A stretch of DNA of 64,000 nucleotides. Origin: Terebella lapidaria (taxonomy: Eukaryota > Annelida > Polychaeta > Terebellida > Terebellidae). Of the stretch, positions 24,891 to 38,169 are shown in pieces. The stretch is taken from NCBI GenBank assembly GCA_949152475.1, contig OX424562.1, positions 39,604,157 through 39,668,156 of the forward strand, written 5' to 3'. The notes beneath the pieces were generated by a model, which saw nothing but the letters and a program-made list of their open reading frames with translations, ran no database searches and was not told the DNA's origin. The translations under genes and the position numbers were made by a program. Position 1 is the first letter of the stretch. Each line of letters starts with the position of its first letter.

Positions 24891-25792
24891 AACACATCAC
24901 ATAAGATGAACATTGGACACCGAACCGGAAACTGTTATATAAAGTTATATTGATACAGAATGTAAAATTTAAAATTTAAAATTACGGATTAACGAGTGTC
25001 CTATATAAAGCACCAGAGACAATATTTGAGATGAACAGTGGCCATAATATGAACGTCCTAAAGTACCCTCGAAACTTACCCCCATGCAGTAGTGATTACT
25101 GCACTGGGCATGCTAGATCAATCCAACTTGTTAAACCAATCGAAATTTCACAGTATCCTTTTACAGAGGGCTTTCATTTCAACTGGATTTTGGACATTTC
25201 AGTTATTGCATCTGAAAACACATAACCCTATTCTGTTCGATCAAGTAGCCATGGACACACCACATAATGACGTCCATGTTTAGTTTTGTTTCTCCTGTAG
25301 ACATGAAGTGGCGATGGTGGCAGGGCAGATTTGTATACTTGTGGTTCTTGTATGTTGGGTTGTACCGTTGAGTGGTGTGTTCATCGACTTGGTCAGAACA
25401 CACCTCGATGCGTCTTCTGGTACAAAGTTGCAACAACGTTCCCACATTGTATGTGAACATGACCAAATCCCTGCATGAGATCAGATTCACAAAAGAAATT
25501 GAATGAAGATGTGTGTGATTAAATTGAGTAGTAGTATTAACTTAAGGCGCAGTGTATGATACTGGGGCCGTTAAATCCAACGTCAAATCAGTCTCATTTT
25601 TATGGACCGGACACCGCTTCCTATACTTAAGCAATTGTAATTCGAATGAATAGTACTCCCTGATCGAGTACGTCCATCACAAGTAGCAAGGTGTTCATAA
25701 AATTCAGCACTGTTTTAAATTTGGCCCGAAATTCAATATGAAATTCAATATGTTATTGGTCAATACTGTACCAATAAACGGCTACTGCCCAT
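24891..25792. other. Gene-free stretch
   Basis: Holds the partner (24985-25180) of the inverted fragment at 6860-7050. Nothing else was recognised. Confidence 0.4.
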
Positions 25793-26697
25793 TTATGTAG
25801 ACGTGGAATCAATACCCAGTATTAAGTATTCCGAGCAAACAAAACAGGGTCCGTTATCCAATCTCATAGTCCGGGGACAGAAAGTCATATGTACTTCACA
25901 AATGTTTGTAGCGGTTGATATTCCCCAGAAATTAGGTTTCTTTCATCATTATTTACCCGGATTTTGACACGATGATAACGTTCATGGTCATTTTCCAAAA
26001 ACTTCTGGACATTATTACAATAATCTCTACACAGGAGTTAAGATAATCATCTCTGGTTTCATAGCTCATGTGCATGTGACAAATATATTGTAATTTTGAA
26101 GTTATTTCCGAGTTACTCCACGTGTAAGTATCAACAGATTATCACTAAACAAGAGTGTTTGTGAATCAATTTTTTCCATAGCCAATTTCCTTTTCCTAAG
26201 CAGCAACATTCCTGTTTCATCAGCACATGGTGTGTTTGGTTCTCAACTTATACGCTATTCCAGAGCTAATTGCAATTATGAGGACTTTGTCTATCGAAGT
26301 GCCCAGCTAGTCTCTAAACTGCTGCGACAAGGATATGTCAGATATGCGACAAGGATATGTACCAAGACTTATAGCTGCCTTTAAGAAATTCTATGGATGT
26401 CATCATGATCTGGTTGATAAATACACCAAATCCATGACTGCCATGCAACTAGATCTTTTTTTAAGTTAGTTTTTAGGAATCCATGACGGGTGCCACTTGT
26501 GGGGCAGGAAATGCTCACTCTTTCCAGAAAATCTGATACCACCTCCTAGTGGCCATTTTCGGGGGTTCATGAGTTTCCCTGTAATTTTTGTTTTCTCTCA
26601 CTTCGTATGCCTGGTATGACTTTCTTTCCCCGGACTATGAGATTTGAGTTTTTTTCGCTCGGAATACTTAATACTGGGTATTGATTCTACGTCTATA
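25793..26697. repeat. Foldback element with about 90-bp inverted ends
   Basis: The left end (about 25793-25892, containing aatacccagtattaagtatt and tcatagtccgggga) is reverse-complemented at about 26610-26697. The interior contains a broken reverse-transcriptase tail. A second, poorer copy of the right part lies at 31930-32235. Confidence 0.7.
26190..26580 (+). pseudogene. Fossil C-terminal segment of a reverse-transcriptase-type ORF
   Basis: Conceptual translation gives, across frameshifts, HGVFGSQLIRYSRANCNYED, then YRSAQLVSKLLRQGY, then AAFKKFYGCHHDLVDKY. This order of motifs is familiar from the C-terminal end of many invertebrate reverse-transcriptase ORFs; I rely on memory of the family here. 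A short duplication of atgcgacaaggatatgt (about 26321-26360) breaks the frame. It cannot be functional. It lies between the inverted ends of the foldback element, so either that element captured it or the foldback is derived from the retroelement. Confidence 0.45.
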
Positions 26698-26991
26698 TAG
26701 GTATTTCTACTGCATACTAGGTAGAACTAGTTAAACAAGTGCTAAACTAGAATACAATAACCTATTAGAATCATTTAGAAAACGAAACCACGCAATAGGA
26801 GTATGACAATTATGAAATAGGAGTTTATCTGTTATAGGCGTTTACTCTATACAGCTCCCATTATGAATGAAAAATGGGATGAAATTTGCGAAATCCAATT
26901 TTTTTTTCAATAGCGAAGTAAAGAATTTACTGTGTGGATCTGCCTACTACACCTCAATGAACACCCCGTTCATGTAGCACCTCATAAGAAC

Positions 26992-29900
26992 GACGTGCAA
27001 ACGACATGGTACTTCATGCAAACAACTTAGTACTTCGTGCAAACTACTTAGTACTTCGTGCAAACGACTTAGTACTTCATGCAAACGACTTAGTACTTCA
27101 TGCAAACGACTTAGCACTTCATGCAAACGACTTAGTGCTTCATGCAAACGACATGGCACTTCATGCAAACGACTTAGCACTTCGTGCAAACGACTTAGTA
27201 CTTCATGCAAACGACTTACTACTTCATGCAAACGACTTAGTACTTCGTGCAAACGACTAAGTCATGCAAACGACTTAGTACTTCGTGCAAACGACTTAGT
27301 ACTTCGTGCAAACGACTTAGTACTTCGTGCAAACGACTAAGTCATGCAAACGACTTAGTACTTCATGCAAACGACTTAGTACTTCGTGCAAACGACCTAG
27401 TACTTCGTGCAAACGACTTAGTACTTCGTGCAAACGACTAAGTCATGCAAACGACTTAGTACTTCGGGCAAACGACTAAGTCATGCAAACGACTTAGTAC
27501 TTCGTGCAAACAACTTAGTACTTTGTGCAAACGACTTAGTGCTTCGTGCAAACGACTTAGTGCTTCGTGCAAACGACTAAGTCATGCAAACGACTTAGTA
27601 CTTCATGCAAACGACTTAGCACTTCATGCAAACGACTTAGTACTTCGTGCAAACGACTTAGTACTTCATGCAAACGACTTAGTACTTCATGCAAACGACT
27701 TAGTACTTCGTGCAAACGACTTAGTACTTCGTGCAAACGACTAAGTCATGCAAACGACTTAGTGCTTCGTGCAAACGACTTAGTACTTCATGCAAACGAC
27801 TTAGTACTTCATGCAAACGACTTAGTACTTCGTGCAAACGACTTAGTACTTCATGCAAAAGACTTAGTACTTCGTGCAAACGACTTAGTACTTCATGCAA
27901 ACGACTTAGTGCTTCATGCAAACGACTTAGTACTTCGTGCAAACGATTTAGTCATGCAAACGACTTAGTGCTTCGTGCAAATGACTTAGTGCTTCATGCA
28001 AACGACTTAGTCATGCAAACGACTTAGTGCTTCGTGCAAACGACTTAGTGCTTCATGCAAACGACTTAGTCATGCAAACGACTTAGTGCTTCGTGCAAAC
28101 GACTTAGTGCTTCATGCAAACGACTTAGTGCTTCATGCAAACGACTTAGTACTTCATGCAAACGACTTAGTGCTTCATGCAAACGACTTAGTACTTCATG
28201 CAAACGACTTAGTACTTCGTGCAAACGACTGAGTACTTCATGCAAACGACTTAGTACTTCGTGCAAACGACTGAGTACTTCATGCAAACGACTTAGTACT
28301 TCGTGCAAACGACTTAGTCATGCAAACGACTTAGTGCTTCGTGCAAACGACTTAGTGCTTCATGCAAACGACTTAGTACTTCGTGCAAACGACTTAGTAC
28401 TTCATGCAAACGACTTAGTACTTCATGCAAACGACTTAATGCTTCATGCAAACGACTTAGTGCTTCATGCAAACGACTTAGTACTTCGTGCAAACGACTT
28501 AGTACTTCGTGCAAACGACTTAGTACTTCATGCAAACGACTTAGTACTTCGTGCAAACGACTGAGTACTTCATGCAAACGACTTAGTACTTCATGCAAAC
28601 GACTTAGTACTTCATGCAAACGACTTAGTGCTTCATGCAAACGACTTAGTGCTTCATGCAAACGACTTAGTACTTCGTGCAAACGACTTAGTACTTCGTG
28701 CAAACGACTTAGTACTTCATGCAAACGACTTAGTACTTCATGCAAACGACTTAGTACTTCGTGCAAACGACTTAGTACTTCATGCAAACGACTTAGTACT
28801 TCGTGCAAACGACTTAGTACTTCATGCAAACGACTTAGTACTTCGTGCAAACGACTTAGTACTTCGTGCAAACGACTTAGTGCTTCGTGCAAACGACTTA
28901 GTACTTCGTGCAAACGACTGAGTACTTCGTGCAAACGACTTAGTACTTCATGCAAACGACTTAGTGCTTCATGCAAACGACTTAGTGCTTCATGCAAACG
29001 ACTTAGTACTTCGTGCAAACGACTTAGTACTTCGTGCAAACGACTTAGTACTTCATGCAAACGACTTAGTACTTCGTGCAAACGACTTAGTACTTCATGC
29101 AAACGACTTAGTACTTCGTGCAAGCGACTGAGTACTTCATGCAAACGACTTAGTACTTCATGCAAACGACTTAGTACTTCATGCAAACGACTTAGTACTT
29201 CGTGCAAACGACTTAGTACTTCATGCAAACGACTTAGTACTTCGTGCAAACGACTTAGTACTTCGTGCAAACGACTTAGTACTTCATGCAAACGACTTAG
29301 TACTTCATGCAAACGACTTAGTACTTCATGCAAACGACTTAGTGCTTCATGCAAACGACTTAGTGCTTCATGCAAACGACTTAGTACTTCGTGCAAACGA
29401 CTTAGTACTTCGTGCAAACGACTTAGTACTTCGTGCAAACGACTAAGTCATGCAAACGACTTAGTGCTTCGTGCAAACGACTTAGTACTTCGTGCAAACG
29501 ACTAAGTCATGCAAACGACTTAGTGCTTCATGCAAACGACTTAGTGCTTCATGCAAACGACTTAGTACTTCGTGCAAACGACTTAGTACTTCGTGCAAAC
29601 GACTAAGTCATGCAAACGACTTAGTGCTTCGTGCAAACGACTTAGTGCTTCATGCAAACGACTTAGTGCTTCATGCAAACGACTTAGTACTTCGTGCAAA
29701 CGACTTAGTACTTCGTGCAAACGACTAAGTCATGCAAACGACTTAGTGCTTCGTGCAAACGACTTAGTACTTCGTGCAAACGACTTAGCACTTCATGCAA
29801 ACGACTTAGTGCTTCATGCAAACGAGTTAGTACTTCATGCAAACGACTTAGTACTTCGTGCAAACGACAAAGTCATGCAAACGACTTAGTACTTCGTGCA

Positions 29901-30662
29901 AACAACTTAGTACTTTGTGCAAACGACTTAGTGCTTCATGCAAACGACTTAGTGCTTCGTGCAAACGACTTAGTGCTTCGTGCAAACGACTTAGTACTTC
30001 GTGCAAACGACTTAGTGCTTCATGCAAACGACTTAGTACTTCATGCAAACGACTTAGTACTTCATGCAAACGACTTAGTACTTCGTGCAAACGACTAAGT
30101 CATGCAAACGACTTAGTACTTCGTGCAAACGACTTAGTGCTTCATGCAAACGACTTAGTGCTTCATGCAAACGACTTAGTACTTCATGCAAACGACTAAG
30201 TCATGCAAACGACTTAGTACTTCGTGCAAACGACTTAGTGCTTCATGCAAACGACTTAGTGCTTCATGCAAACGACTTGGTACTTCATGCAAACGACTTA
30301 GTACTTCGTGCAAACGACTAAGTCATGCAAACGACTTAGTACTTCGTGCAAACGACTTAGTGCTTCATGCAAACGACTTAGTGCTTCATGCAAACGACTT
30401 AGTACTTCATGCAAACGACTAAGTCATGCAAACGACTTAGTGCTTCGTGCAAACGACTTAGTACTTCGTGCAAACGACTAAGTCATGCAAACGACTTAGT
30501 GCTTCGTGCAAACGACTTAGTACTTCGTGCAAACGACTTAGTACTTCGTGCAAACGACTTAGTACTTCGTGCAAACAACTTAGCACTTCGTGCAAACGAC
30601 TTAGTACTTTGTGCAAACGACTTAATACTTCGTGCGAACGACTAAGTACTTCATGCAAATGA
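26992..30662. repeat. Minisatellite, 21-bp unit, about 3.7 kb
   Basis: The consensus unit is gcaaacgacttagtrcttcrt (r is a or g; 21 positions). Dividing the length by the unit gives roughly 175 copies. Two positions vary throughout: gt(a/g)ctt and ttc(g/a)tg. A 17-bp variant lacks actt and usually carries ctaagt for cttagt. It recurs irregularly and resets the reading phase, and spacings between variants are 17+21n (59, 101, 122, 143, 227). Since 21 is divisible by 3, all frames stay open over long runs (374 codons at 29438-28314). These frames are a by-product and not evidence for a gene. Confidence 0.95.
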
Positions 30663-31929
30663 CAAGAAAAGGCTGCCAAACCCAGTGTGAAATTGGGTAT
30701 TTTCGTATATGATGGCCGCCATTTCGAAAATTTGTTCGCGTTATGATAAAAATCTACACGGATGACGCAGACGTCAGACCCAACGCCACGGCTATAATTT
30801 ATCTGACCACAGGTTTGGTGAGAAGACTGTGCAAAGTCAAATATTTAATGATTTTTTAGTGTTACGGGTATGATTTCCCGAATATAATACTGCACGCCAC
30901 ACAAGAACGATAGCTGACTCAGTGATTCACGTTGAACCAGCATTACATTTCAGAAACCGTTATATTTTTGTATGTACGAACATTCTCACAGTCCAAGCAG
31001 AACCTCGCTCTGGTCCCACACTCCCGACACACACCTCTGCCCCATGTACCGAACTACTTTCAACTGTAAACAAGTTTGCTCGTGTATAACACGTGCTATT
31101 GTTATGAACGGAAGTATCTCTAGGAAAAACATTAGGCACACGTTTGTAAGTGTAGGATATAGAAGTGGGACACTAAAAGGTCTGCAAACGTGATATGGAT
31201 GAGAAAAAAACACCAATAAAAACATATCCTTGTTGTACAACGTCTTTAGACACATGTTGCAGTAGATCATACAAACTGGGAGCTGACATTTTGAAAAAGG
31301 TCTAATCACAATAACATTGTTTCAAGTATTCATGCGCGGGACTATTTCACTTGAAAATCACAAAGTTCTCACACCTAAATGTGCGTATGATGAATATGTC
31401 AGGTTGAAATTACATAAAACAAATTCATACAGTTAGAGAGACTGACATCTACATATTTCAGAATATGAATATAAATATGGCGTAAGGGCTATGATTATGC
31501 CCAAATGGCAGTAAAAAAGTCACTTGTTGCAGAGGTGTGTTGGGGAGCTTGGGACCGGAACATTAGCCTCTGCGTGGAGAGTGCCAACATTCTGCATGTC
31601 AAGGCATTAATTCACCAGTGTACCGGTAGGCATCGTGTCTGGACAATGTGTAAATCCGAAATAGATAGGAAAATAGAAATAGATGTTGTGAACAATTGTG
31701 CATCATGAGTACCTGACACACTTTTTACTCTCGCTCTGACAGGAAGTTGGAAACCACAGGTCCGTTTGTTGTTGCCCGCCACAACACCAGATCAGGCTCG
31801 TTTTCTGTTTTTAGGTTGCCGAACTTCTGGTCCGGTAACATAAAGTGTTATTTTCTTAATCGTCAATTTCTAGCAAATTTCTTCATTTTACATTATATTT
31901 ATTTTGTATGTCTTATTGTCCAGCAACCT
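30663..31929. other. Gene-free stretch
   Basis: Unique-looking sequence. Short frames on both strands (around 30970-31310 and 31505-31708) have no recognisable motif. A missed small exon cannot be excluded. Confidence 0.4.
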
Positions 31930-32235
31930 ATCTAATCCTTATAGCTGCTTAGAAGAACTTATATGGACATCATCACAACCTGGTTGACAATACACAAAAT
32001 CTGTGGCAGTATTGCAGCAAGACCTGTTCGCATGTTAATGTTTTGGAATTCATGACGGGTGCCACAAGTGGAGCAGGAAATGCTCACTCTTTCTGAAACA
32101 CCTGATTTCAATTTTTATGGCATATGATGGTGGTTCTTGAAGTTCCATAAATTTTACTGATTTTGCCTGACACTGGGCTTTGGGGTTGGATGGCGGACTC
32201 GGTTTTGTGCGCTCAGAATACTCATTCACATATAA
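31930..32235 (+). pseudogene. Second fossil of the 26.2-26.7 kb element
   Basis: Shares atgacgggtgccac, caggaaatgctcactctttc and ctttatagctgc-like words with 26370-26580, then gcgctcagaatactcattc in place of cgctcggaatacttaat. Heavily diverged, with no open frame. Confidence 0.55.
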
Positions 32236-32400
32236 TCGCGAATATGTCTGGGACCAATAATCCTAATGACATTGGACTAGCAGCATGCACTAGCATATCA
32301 CATCAAGTTTCATTTCAGACCCTGACCGTTATGATCGCGGCAGGCACTGGGCCGTCTACGTTTGTCTCATTTATTCATTCATTTCGCAAAACAAGCCGTT

Positions 32401-35400
32401 AGGACAGATTTCACTAATTCCTTCGGCCATACAAAACAATGATAAAAAGCCCAAATTCAAGTCTCCATAGCTCCGTCCCAGAACAAGATAAACCTTAGCA
32501 GCTTATATACAAAGATAGCCAATTCATTTCCTGATCTCACTATAGTAAGGAAAATATATGTTGATAAATTGGATTTTTTGCTACAGCTCGAATTCTGAGG
32601 GTACCCCCTTAAAACGACTGATTTTCATGCCTGACAACCCATATATATCGTTCGCCATCAGAGCCGTTCTGTGCGTGCCGTGGTCTTGAAACTCTTCGTG
32701 TGCAATGCCAACCAGCCTGGGTCAACAACCAGCCATAGCAAAATATCCCCCACCATTCTGCGGGGGATCAAGGGCATCCCCCGTTTTCAAAATAGGGAAT
32801 TCTCTGACTGTAACGGATATGACGCAATATCATTGGTGTTGTCATGCCTAAATAGTAGGCGATCCTGGTGTCACTACCATCTGATAATAAATTGTGATAG
32901 ATTATGATCTAGATAACATGTGTACAAAGTTTCAAGGGTGCAAGTTATATCACTTTGGATTTATGAGCCAATAACTGACTTCGTTCCATTGTAAAAACGT
33001 AAAAAAGGAATTGGCCCATCAATACGTTATTTCATCGTGGATGCTACAAATTTTGGTGTCAGGTGCTAATGTTATCATATACTACAGTGGTTGAGGTACT
33101 TAAGAGCCAGGATGCAGTTTTGTTGTAAAGAACCACGAATTATGTGCGCCACATGGAATGACAAATATTAATTACATCCCAAATATTGGACCGAAATGAC
33201 ATGAAAGGGTCAGCTACACAAGCAAAAATAAGCAAATCATCGTCAATCTGGTATCAAATCTTCAAAAATATGATATATAATTAACTTTTATGGGATTTAG
33301 TAACATAACATCGGGAGTTGAGCTGCTAAACTGGAATTCTGTTAGTTCGGCCGAAAATTCGAATATGCATTTTTTCTCAAAAACGGTGTTTATATCAATA
33401 ACACATATATTCTGAGAGATTTTCTTGTTTTGCCGATTGAAAACAGCATCTCTTAGGCACAAATAAGCCATATATATGCATGCCATGGGAAGCAATTTCT
33501 TGGGAGGGCCCTCTTTGTTTTGCAAAATCACGCATTTTCATCAAATTCATGGTTTATGTAAAAAATACATCAAAAACACAGAGGAAAGGCCAATTTTAAT
33601 CTTTTTGCACCAAAACCATTATAACGGAACGCAACATTAACGTTAATTTCAATCTAGAGTAGAAATTATAGAATACATGTATTTCCTTCAGGACAGATTT
33701 CACTAATTCCTTCAGCCATACAAAACAATGATAAAAAGCCCAAATTCAAGTCTCCATAGCTCCGTCCCAGAACAAGATAAACCTTAGCAGCTTATATACA
33801 AAGATAGCCAATTCATTTCCTGATCTCACTATAGTAAGGAAAATATATGTTGATAAATTGGATTTTTTGCTACAGCTCGAATTCTGAGGGTACCCCCTTA
33901 AAACGACTGATTTTCATGCCTGACAACCCATATATATCGTTCGCCATCAGAGCCGTTCTGTGCGTGCCGTGGTCTTGAAACTCTTCGTGTGCAATGCCAA
34001 CCAGCCTGGGTCAACAACCAGCCATAGCAAAATATCCCCCACCATTCTGCGGGGGATCAAGGGCATCCCCCGTTTTCAAAATAGGGAATTCTCTGACTGT
34101 AACGGATATGACGCAATATCATTGGTGTTGTCATGCCTGAATAGTAGGCGATCCTGGTGTCACTACCATCTGATAATAAATTGTGATAGATTATGATCTA
34201 GATAACATGTGTACAAAGTTTCAAGGGTGCAAGTTATATCACTTTGGATTTATGAGCCAATAACTGACTTCGTTCCATTGTAAAAACGTAAAAAAGGAAT
34301 TGGCCCATCAATACGTTATTTCATCGTGGATGCTACAAATTTTGGTGTCAGGTGCTAATGTTATCATATACTACAGTGGTTGAGGTACTTAAGAGCCAGG
34401 ATGCAGTTTTGTTGTAAAGAACCACGAATTATGTGCGCCACATGGAATGACAAATATTAATTACATCCCAAATATTGGACCGAAATGACATGAAAGGGTC
34501 AGCTACACAAGCAAAAATAAGCAAATCATCGTCAATCTGGTATCAAATCTTCAAAAATATGATATATAATTAACTTTTATGGGATTTAGTAACATAACAT
34601 CGGGAGTTGAGCTGCTAAACTGGAATTCTGTTAGTTCGGCCGAAAATTCGAATATGCATTTTTTCTCAAAAACGGTGTTTATATCAATAACACATATATT
34701 CTGAGAGATTTTCTTGTTTTGCCGATTGAAAACAGCATCTCTTAGGCACAAATAAGCCATATATATGCATGCCATGGGAAGCAATTTCTTGGGAGGGCCC
34801 TCTTTGTTTTGCAAAATCACGCATTTTCATCAAATTCATGGTTTATGTAAAAAATACATCAAAAACACAGAGGAAAGGCCAATTTTAATCTTTTTGCACC
34901 AAAACCATTATAACGGAACGCAACATTAACGTTAATTTCAATCTAGAGTAGAAATTATAGAATACATGTATTTCCTTCAGGACAGATTTCACTAATTCCT
35001 TCAGCCATACAAAACAATGATAAAAAGCCCAAATTCAAGTCTCCATAGCTCCGTCCCAGAACAAGATAAACCTTAGCAGCTTATATACAAAGATAGCCAA
35101 TTCATTTCCTGATCTCACTATAGTAAGGAAAATATATGTTGATAAATTGGATTTTTTGCTACAGCTCGAATTCTGAGGGTACCCCCTTAAAACGACTGAT
35201 TTTCATGCCTGACAACCCATATATATCGTTCGCCATCAGAGCCGTTCTGTGCGTGCCGTGGTCTTGAAACTCTTCGTGTGCAATGCCAACCAGCCTGGGT
35301 CAACAACCAGCCATAGCAAAATATCCCCCACCATTCTGCGGGGGATCAAGGGCATCCCCCGTTTTCAAAATAGGGAATTCTCTGACTGTAACGGATATGA

Positions 35401-35426
35401 CGCAATATCATTGGTGTTGTCATGCC
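32401..35426 (+). repeat. 1,289-bp unit in tandem, two full copies and a third partial
   Basis: Copies start at 32401, 33690 and 34979. The last stops abruptly at about 35426 (cattggtgttgtcatgcc), after 448 bp. The copies differ by only a few bases (for example cggccat against cagccat near the start, and cctaaatag against cctgaatag). Inside, a 78-codon plus frame and an 89-codon minus frame repeat, but neither resembles a known family and the high identity makes them uninformative. A recent tandem duplication, or less likely an assembly effect. Confidence 0.95.
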
Positions 35427-35599
35427 GTTACCATCCATCTACTATAATTGGTATTCACCACAGCAGTTGGTGCCATTTTGATGTTCAAAACATTATGACC
35501 ATTTTCACTTGCAATGATAATACACCAGGCAAAACGCAACCAAAAACAACATCAACATCCCGGCAACATCTGACAGTACGTTGTTTCGACAGCTGATTC

Positions 35600-37400
35600 T
35601 CATGTAATCAGTCGGCCATCGTGTGATAAGGGGCCTTCGATTGAAAGACTTCAGCGATTATTTCGTTGAAAAGATCAGGATCATTCCTGAAGGCCTGAAC
35701 AAGCAGCTCGATCCAAGTAATTATTCTAATACCACCTTCAACAATGACCCGTGTTCATCTAACAGTCTAACAGGAAAGTGTTGCAATAATCATCTGCAAG
35801 TCAGACTGCAACTTGACAACTTGCTGCTTGGAAAGTTCCTGTCGGAATATAAACCTGTTACTGGCACTGAGCATTGGTGAGGAGGCGGTACTGATCATGC
35901 TTGATCTAAGTGCCGCCTATGACACCAATCACGACATTTTTGTTGGATGAACTCCAACACCAATATGGCATTATATTATTTGGTGCGCCCTAGGCCTGCA
36001 GTGGACTGCTTTCAACCCGGAATAGCGAACACGTAGTAACTACCATGGTGTCCCGTAAGCCTCGATCCTGGGACCCGTATTGTACAGTAAACACACGTAC
36101 ATTGGACCACTGGCGGATATGATCCGCTCTCATGGTATCAACTTCGTGCCCTTTGTAGACGACACCCAACTATAAATGAGATTGATTGCTTAGGAATCTG
36201 AATGACTGCCATTCGCCCCTTGGTGTCAGACGAGGAGTCTAAAATTTATGGACTTTAAAGTTATATTGGCAGAAAAAAACTATTCTTTTCCAAATCAATT
36301 ACATATATGCCTGTGGTCTCAGAAAAATAGGTCACAAAACAAACTATGCTTGATCAGATGGATAAATCAAGCATATGACAGTATTAGCAGCCGCTTTTCT
36401 TTCGTTTTGTGCGCCAATCAGAGTTACCTCTGACTTAAACCTAGTTCACACTCGATTGGCTCGAACATATACGAGTAAGCTGGAATCGCATTGCACCAAG
36501 GGATACAAAGCCCCGAGAATGGTGGTACTGTAAACAAACTCAAACTATCTCTACCTGAAACTCACAACGAAATCAATTAGAAAGGGGCATCTGTTTGTGC
36601 ATACAAGTGCAGATTAGGTTTTCTTCGTTCGTTCAGAAAGGTATGGCAAAATCTATAACTTTCTGCCAATATCACTTTAAGATCGAAGTAGCCATCTTTG
36701 TTCTAGCTACAGACCTGCAACTGCCGTGCTTGATCTATCTTGCTCTGACGTTTGTTGAGCTGAGTCCTGTGGCCAGAACCTCGGTTTCCACCTGACGATG
36801 ATCTATCAAATAGTGAATGTCTCTCAGCTCGTGATGCCAAGCATCGGGTTCATCGGCAAGATCAGAGGTTTCCTTGTCCAAGCCTTGTACATTGTCAATG
36901 CCTTCATCATGTCCAACGTAAATTACTGTAACAGTCTGCTCATAGGGCTGCCAGATCGACACATCAAACGTCGGACTGCTACTGCATCAGAATACAGCCG
37001 CCAGGTGTGTGACTGGTACTCGGAAATATGATCGCATCACGCATGTCCTACTCGACATACACTTGTTACCTGTTAAACAAAAGATTCAGTACAACGTGGC
37101 TCTACTCACTACAAGGCCTTCTTACATTTAAAATGTGTCCGCGTACCTTACGTCACTTCTCATGCCCAGAGTCGTGCAGTGATGCCTCGACGCTCAGAGT
37201 CCCTCGTATCAAGGCAAAGACCCACGGCGACCGGGTCCCTGCGGCGTGTGCTCCTATCTTGTGGAACGCCTTTCTTAATCACCTTACCGTATCACAGACG
37301 GTTGATTCTTGTAAATTAATGCATCTTTGCTTTGTTCGCGCTGGGTCCCTATTTTCAATAAGGACCTATGTGGAGATCCTTATGTTTGTGCGCGGTCTTA
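35600..37400 (+). pseudogene. Degenerate LINE reverse transcriptase
   Basis: Scattered but correctly ordered motifs of a non-LTR reverse transcriptase: NNDPCSSNSLTGKCCNNHLQ with a following VTGTEH region (about 35740-35870), LDLSAAYD (about 35897-35925), a block ending in FVDDTQL (about 36150-36170), YCNSLLIGLPDRHIK (about 36920-36970), and GDRVPAACAPILWNAF near 37210-37270. Many stops and frameshifts separate them. A segment at about 36240-36700 is unrelated insertion or decay. It is an old insertion of a CR1/L2-like element, inactive. Confidence 0.65.
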
Positions 37401-37423
37401 TTCGATAATGGGGCGATGCATTA

Positions 37424-37533
37424 AATAGGATAAGGTGCTTGGCGTACGGTCTTTGGCAATAATAACACCCTCCGCGCTACGCGCGTCGGGCATTATTATT
37501 GCCAAAGACCTACGCCTCGTACCTTATCCTATA
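37424..37533. repeat. Long hairpin (palindromic MITE-like sequence)
   Basis: The left arm ataggataaggtgcttggcg...tttggcaataataaca pairs with the right arm cattattattgccaaagacc...accttatcctat. A GC-rich loop around cgcgctacgcgcg contains its own small palindrome. About 45 bp per arm with few mismatches. Confidence 0.8.
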
Positions 37534-38169
37534 TAGAAATTAACTGACAACAGTCGTTATCTTTCATGCAATGATAGTGTACTGTACAGTGTGTTCTCTG
37601 ACATACCTTCACTTCAGATTTTGTATAATGTGTTTTTATGTTCGATCAGCACGATGATAATATACTTGTTATTTATGTGCTCTATATGATAACAAATACA
37701 TAAAAATAGCCATACATATTTGCGTATTAATTTGTCTTCAACACGACGGTAAAGTATCGATCAGGGACATATACACTAGATGTAGTTAAGAAATTACATT
37801 ATGTGATACTTCGTGTAAGTCATATATAGGTTATTCTTATACAAGCGATATTCAAATGTTGAGAAAACCATCAATATATTGTGGCCACATTCGTGCCACC
37901 ATTTTGAATATATTTGCAGGATTTCAATTTTCGTGGGAATGAATTGAAGAATGACAAAAACATAAACTCAAATGGAACAATCTATTCAAACAACAAGAAT
38001 GCTAGCGGCTATGTAATCTGGAATTTTTATGTATTTAGAGGCCGAGTTGTGACACGGAGCAGCCAATGTGGGCCGAAATCTACGTACATGCTTATATTGA
38101 ATATTGCGATATAGGCCTAGCTATATTATATATAACTGTATTACGTATTATTAATTTTTTTATTACTAG
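37534..38169. other. Gene-free stretch
   Basis: AT-rich sequence; nothing recognised. Confidence 0.4.

Noticed and set aside
27567..30645. Many 60-130 codon open frames in the minisatellite
   Set aside because: The 21-bp period keeps all frames open, and the frames shift whenever a 17-bp variant occurs. No start context or splice signals.
26992..30662. CRISPR-like array of short repeats
   Set aside because: Units are contiguous with no unique spacers, and the genome is eukaryotic. It is a minisatellite.
32671..34820. Repeated 78- and 89-codon frames
   Set aside because: Identical only because the 1,289-bp unit was recently duplicated. No codon-level evidence and no domain.
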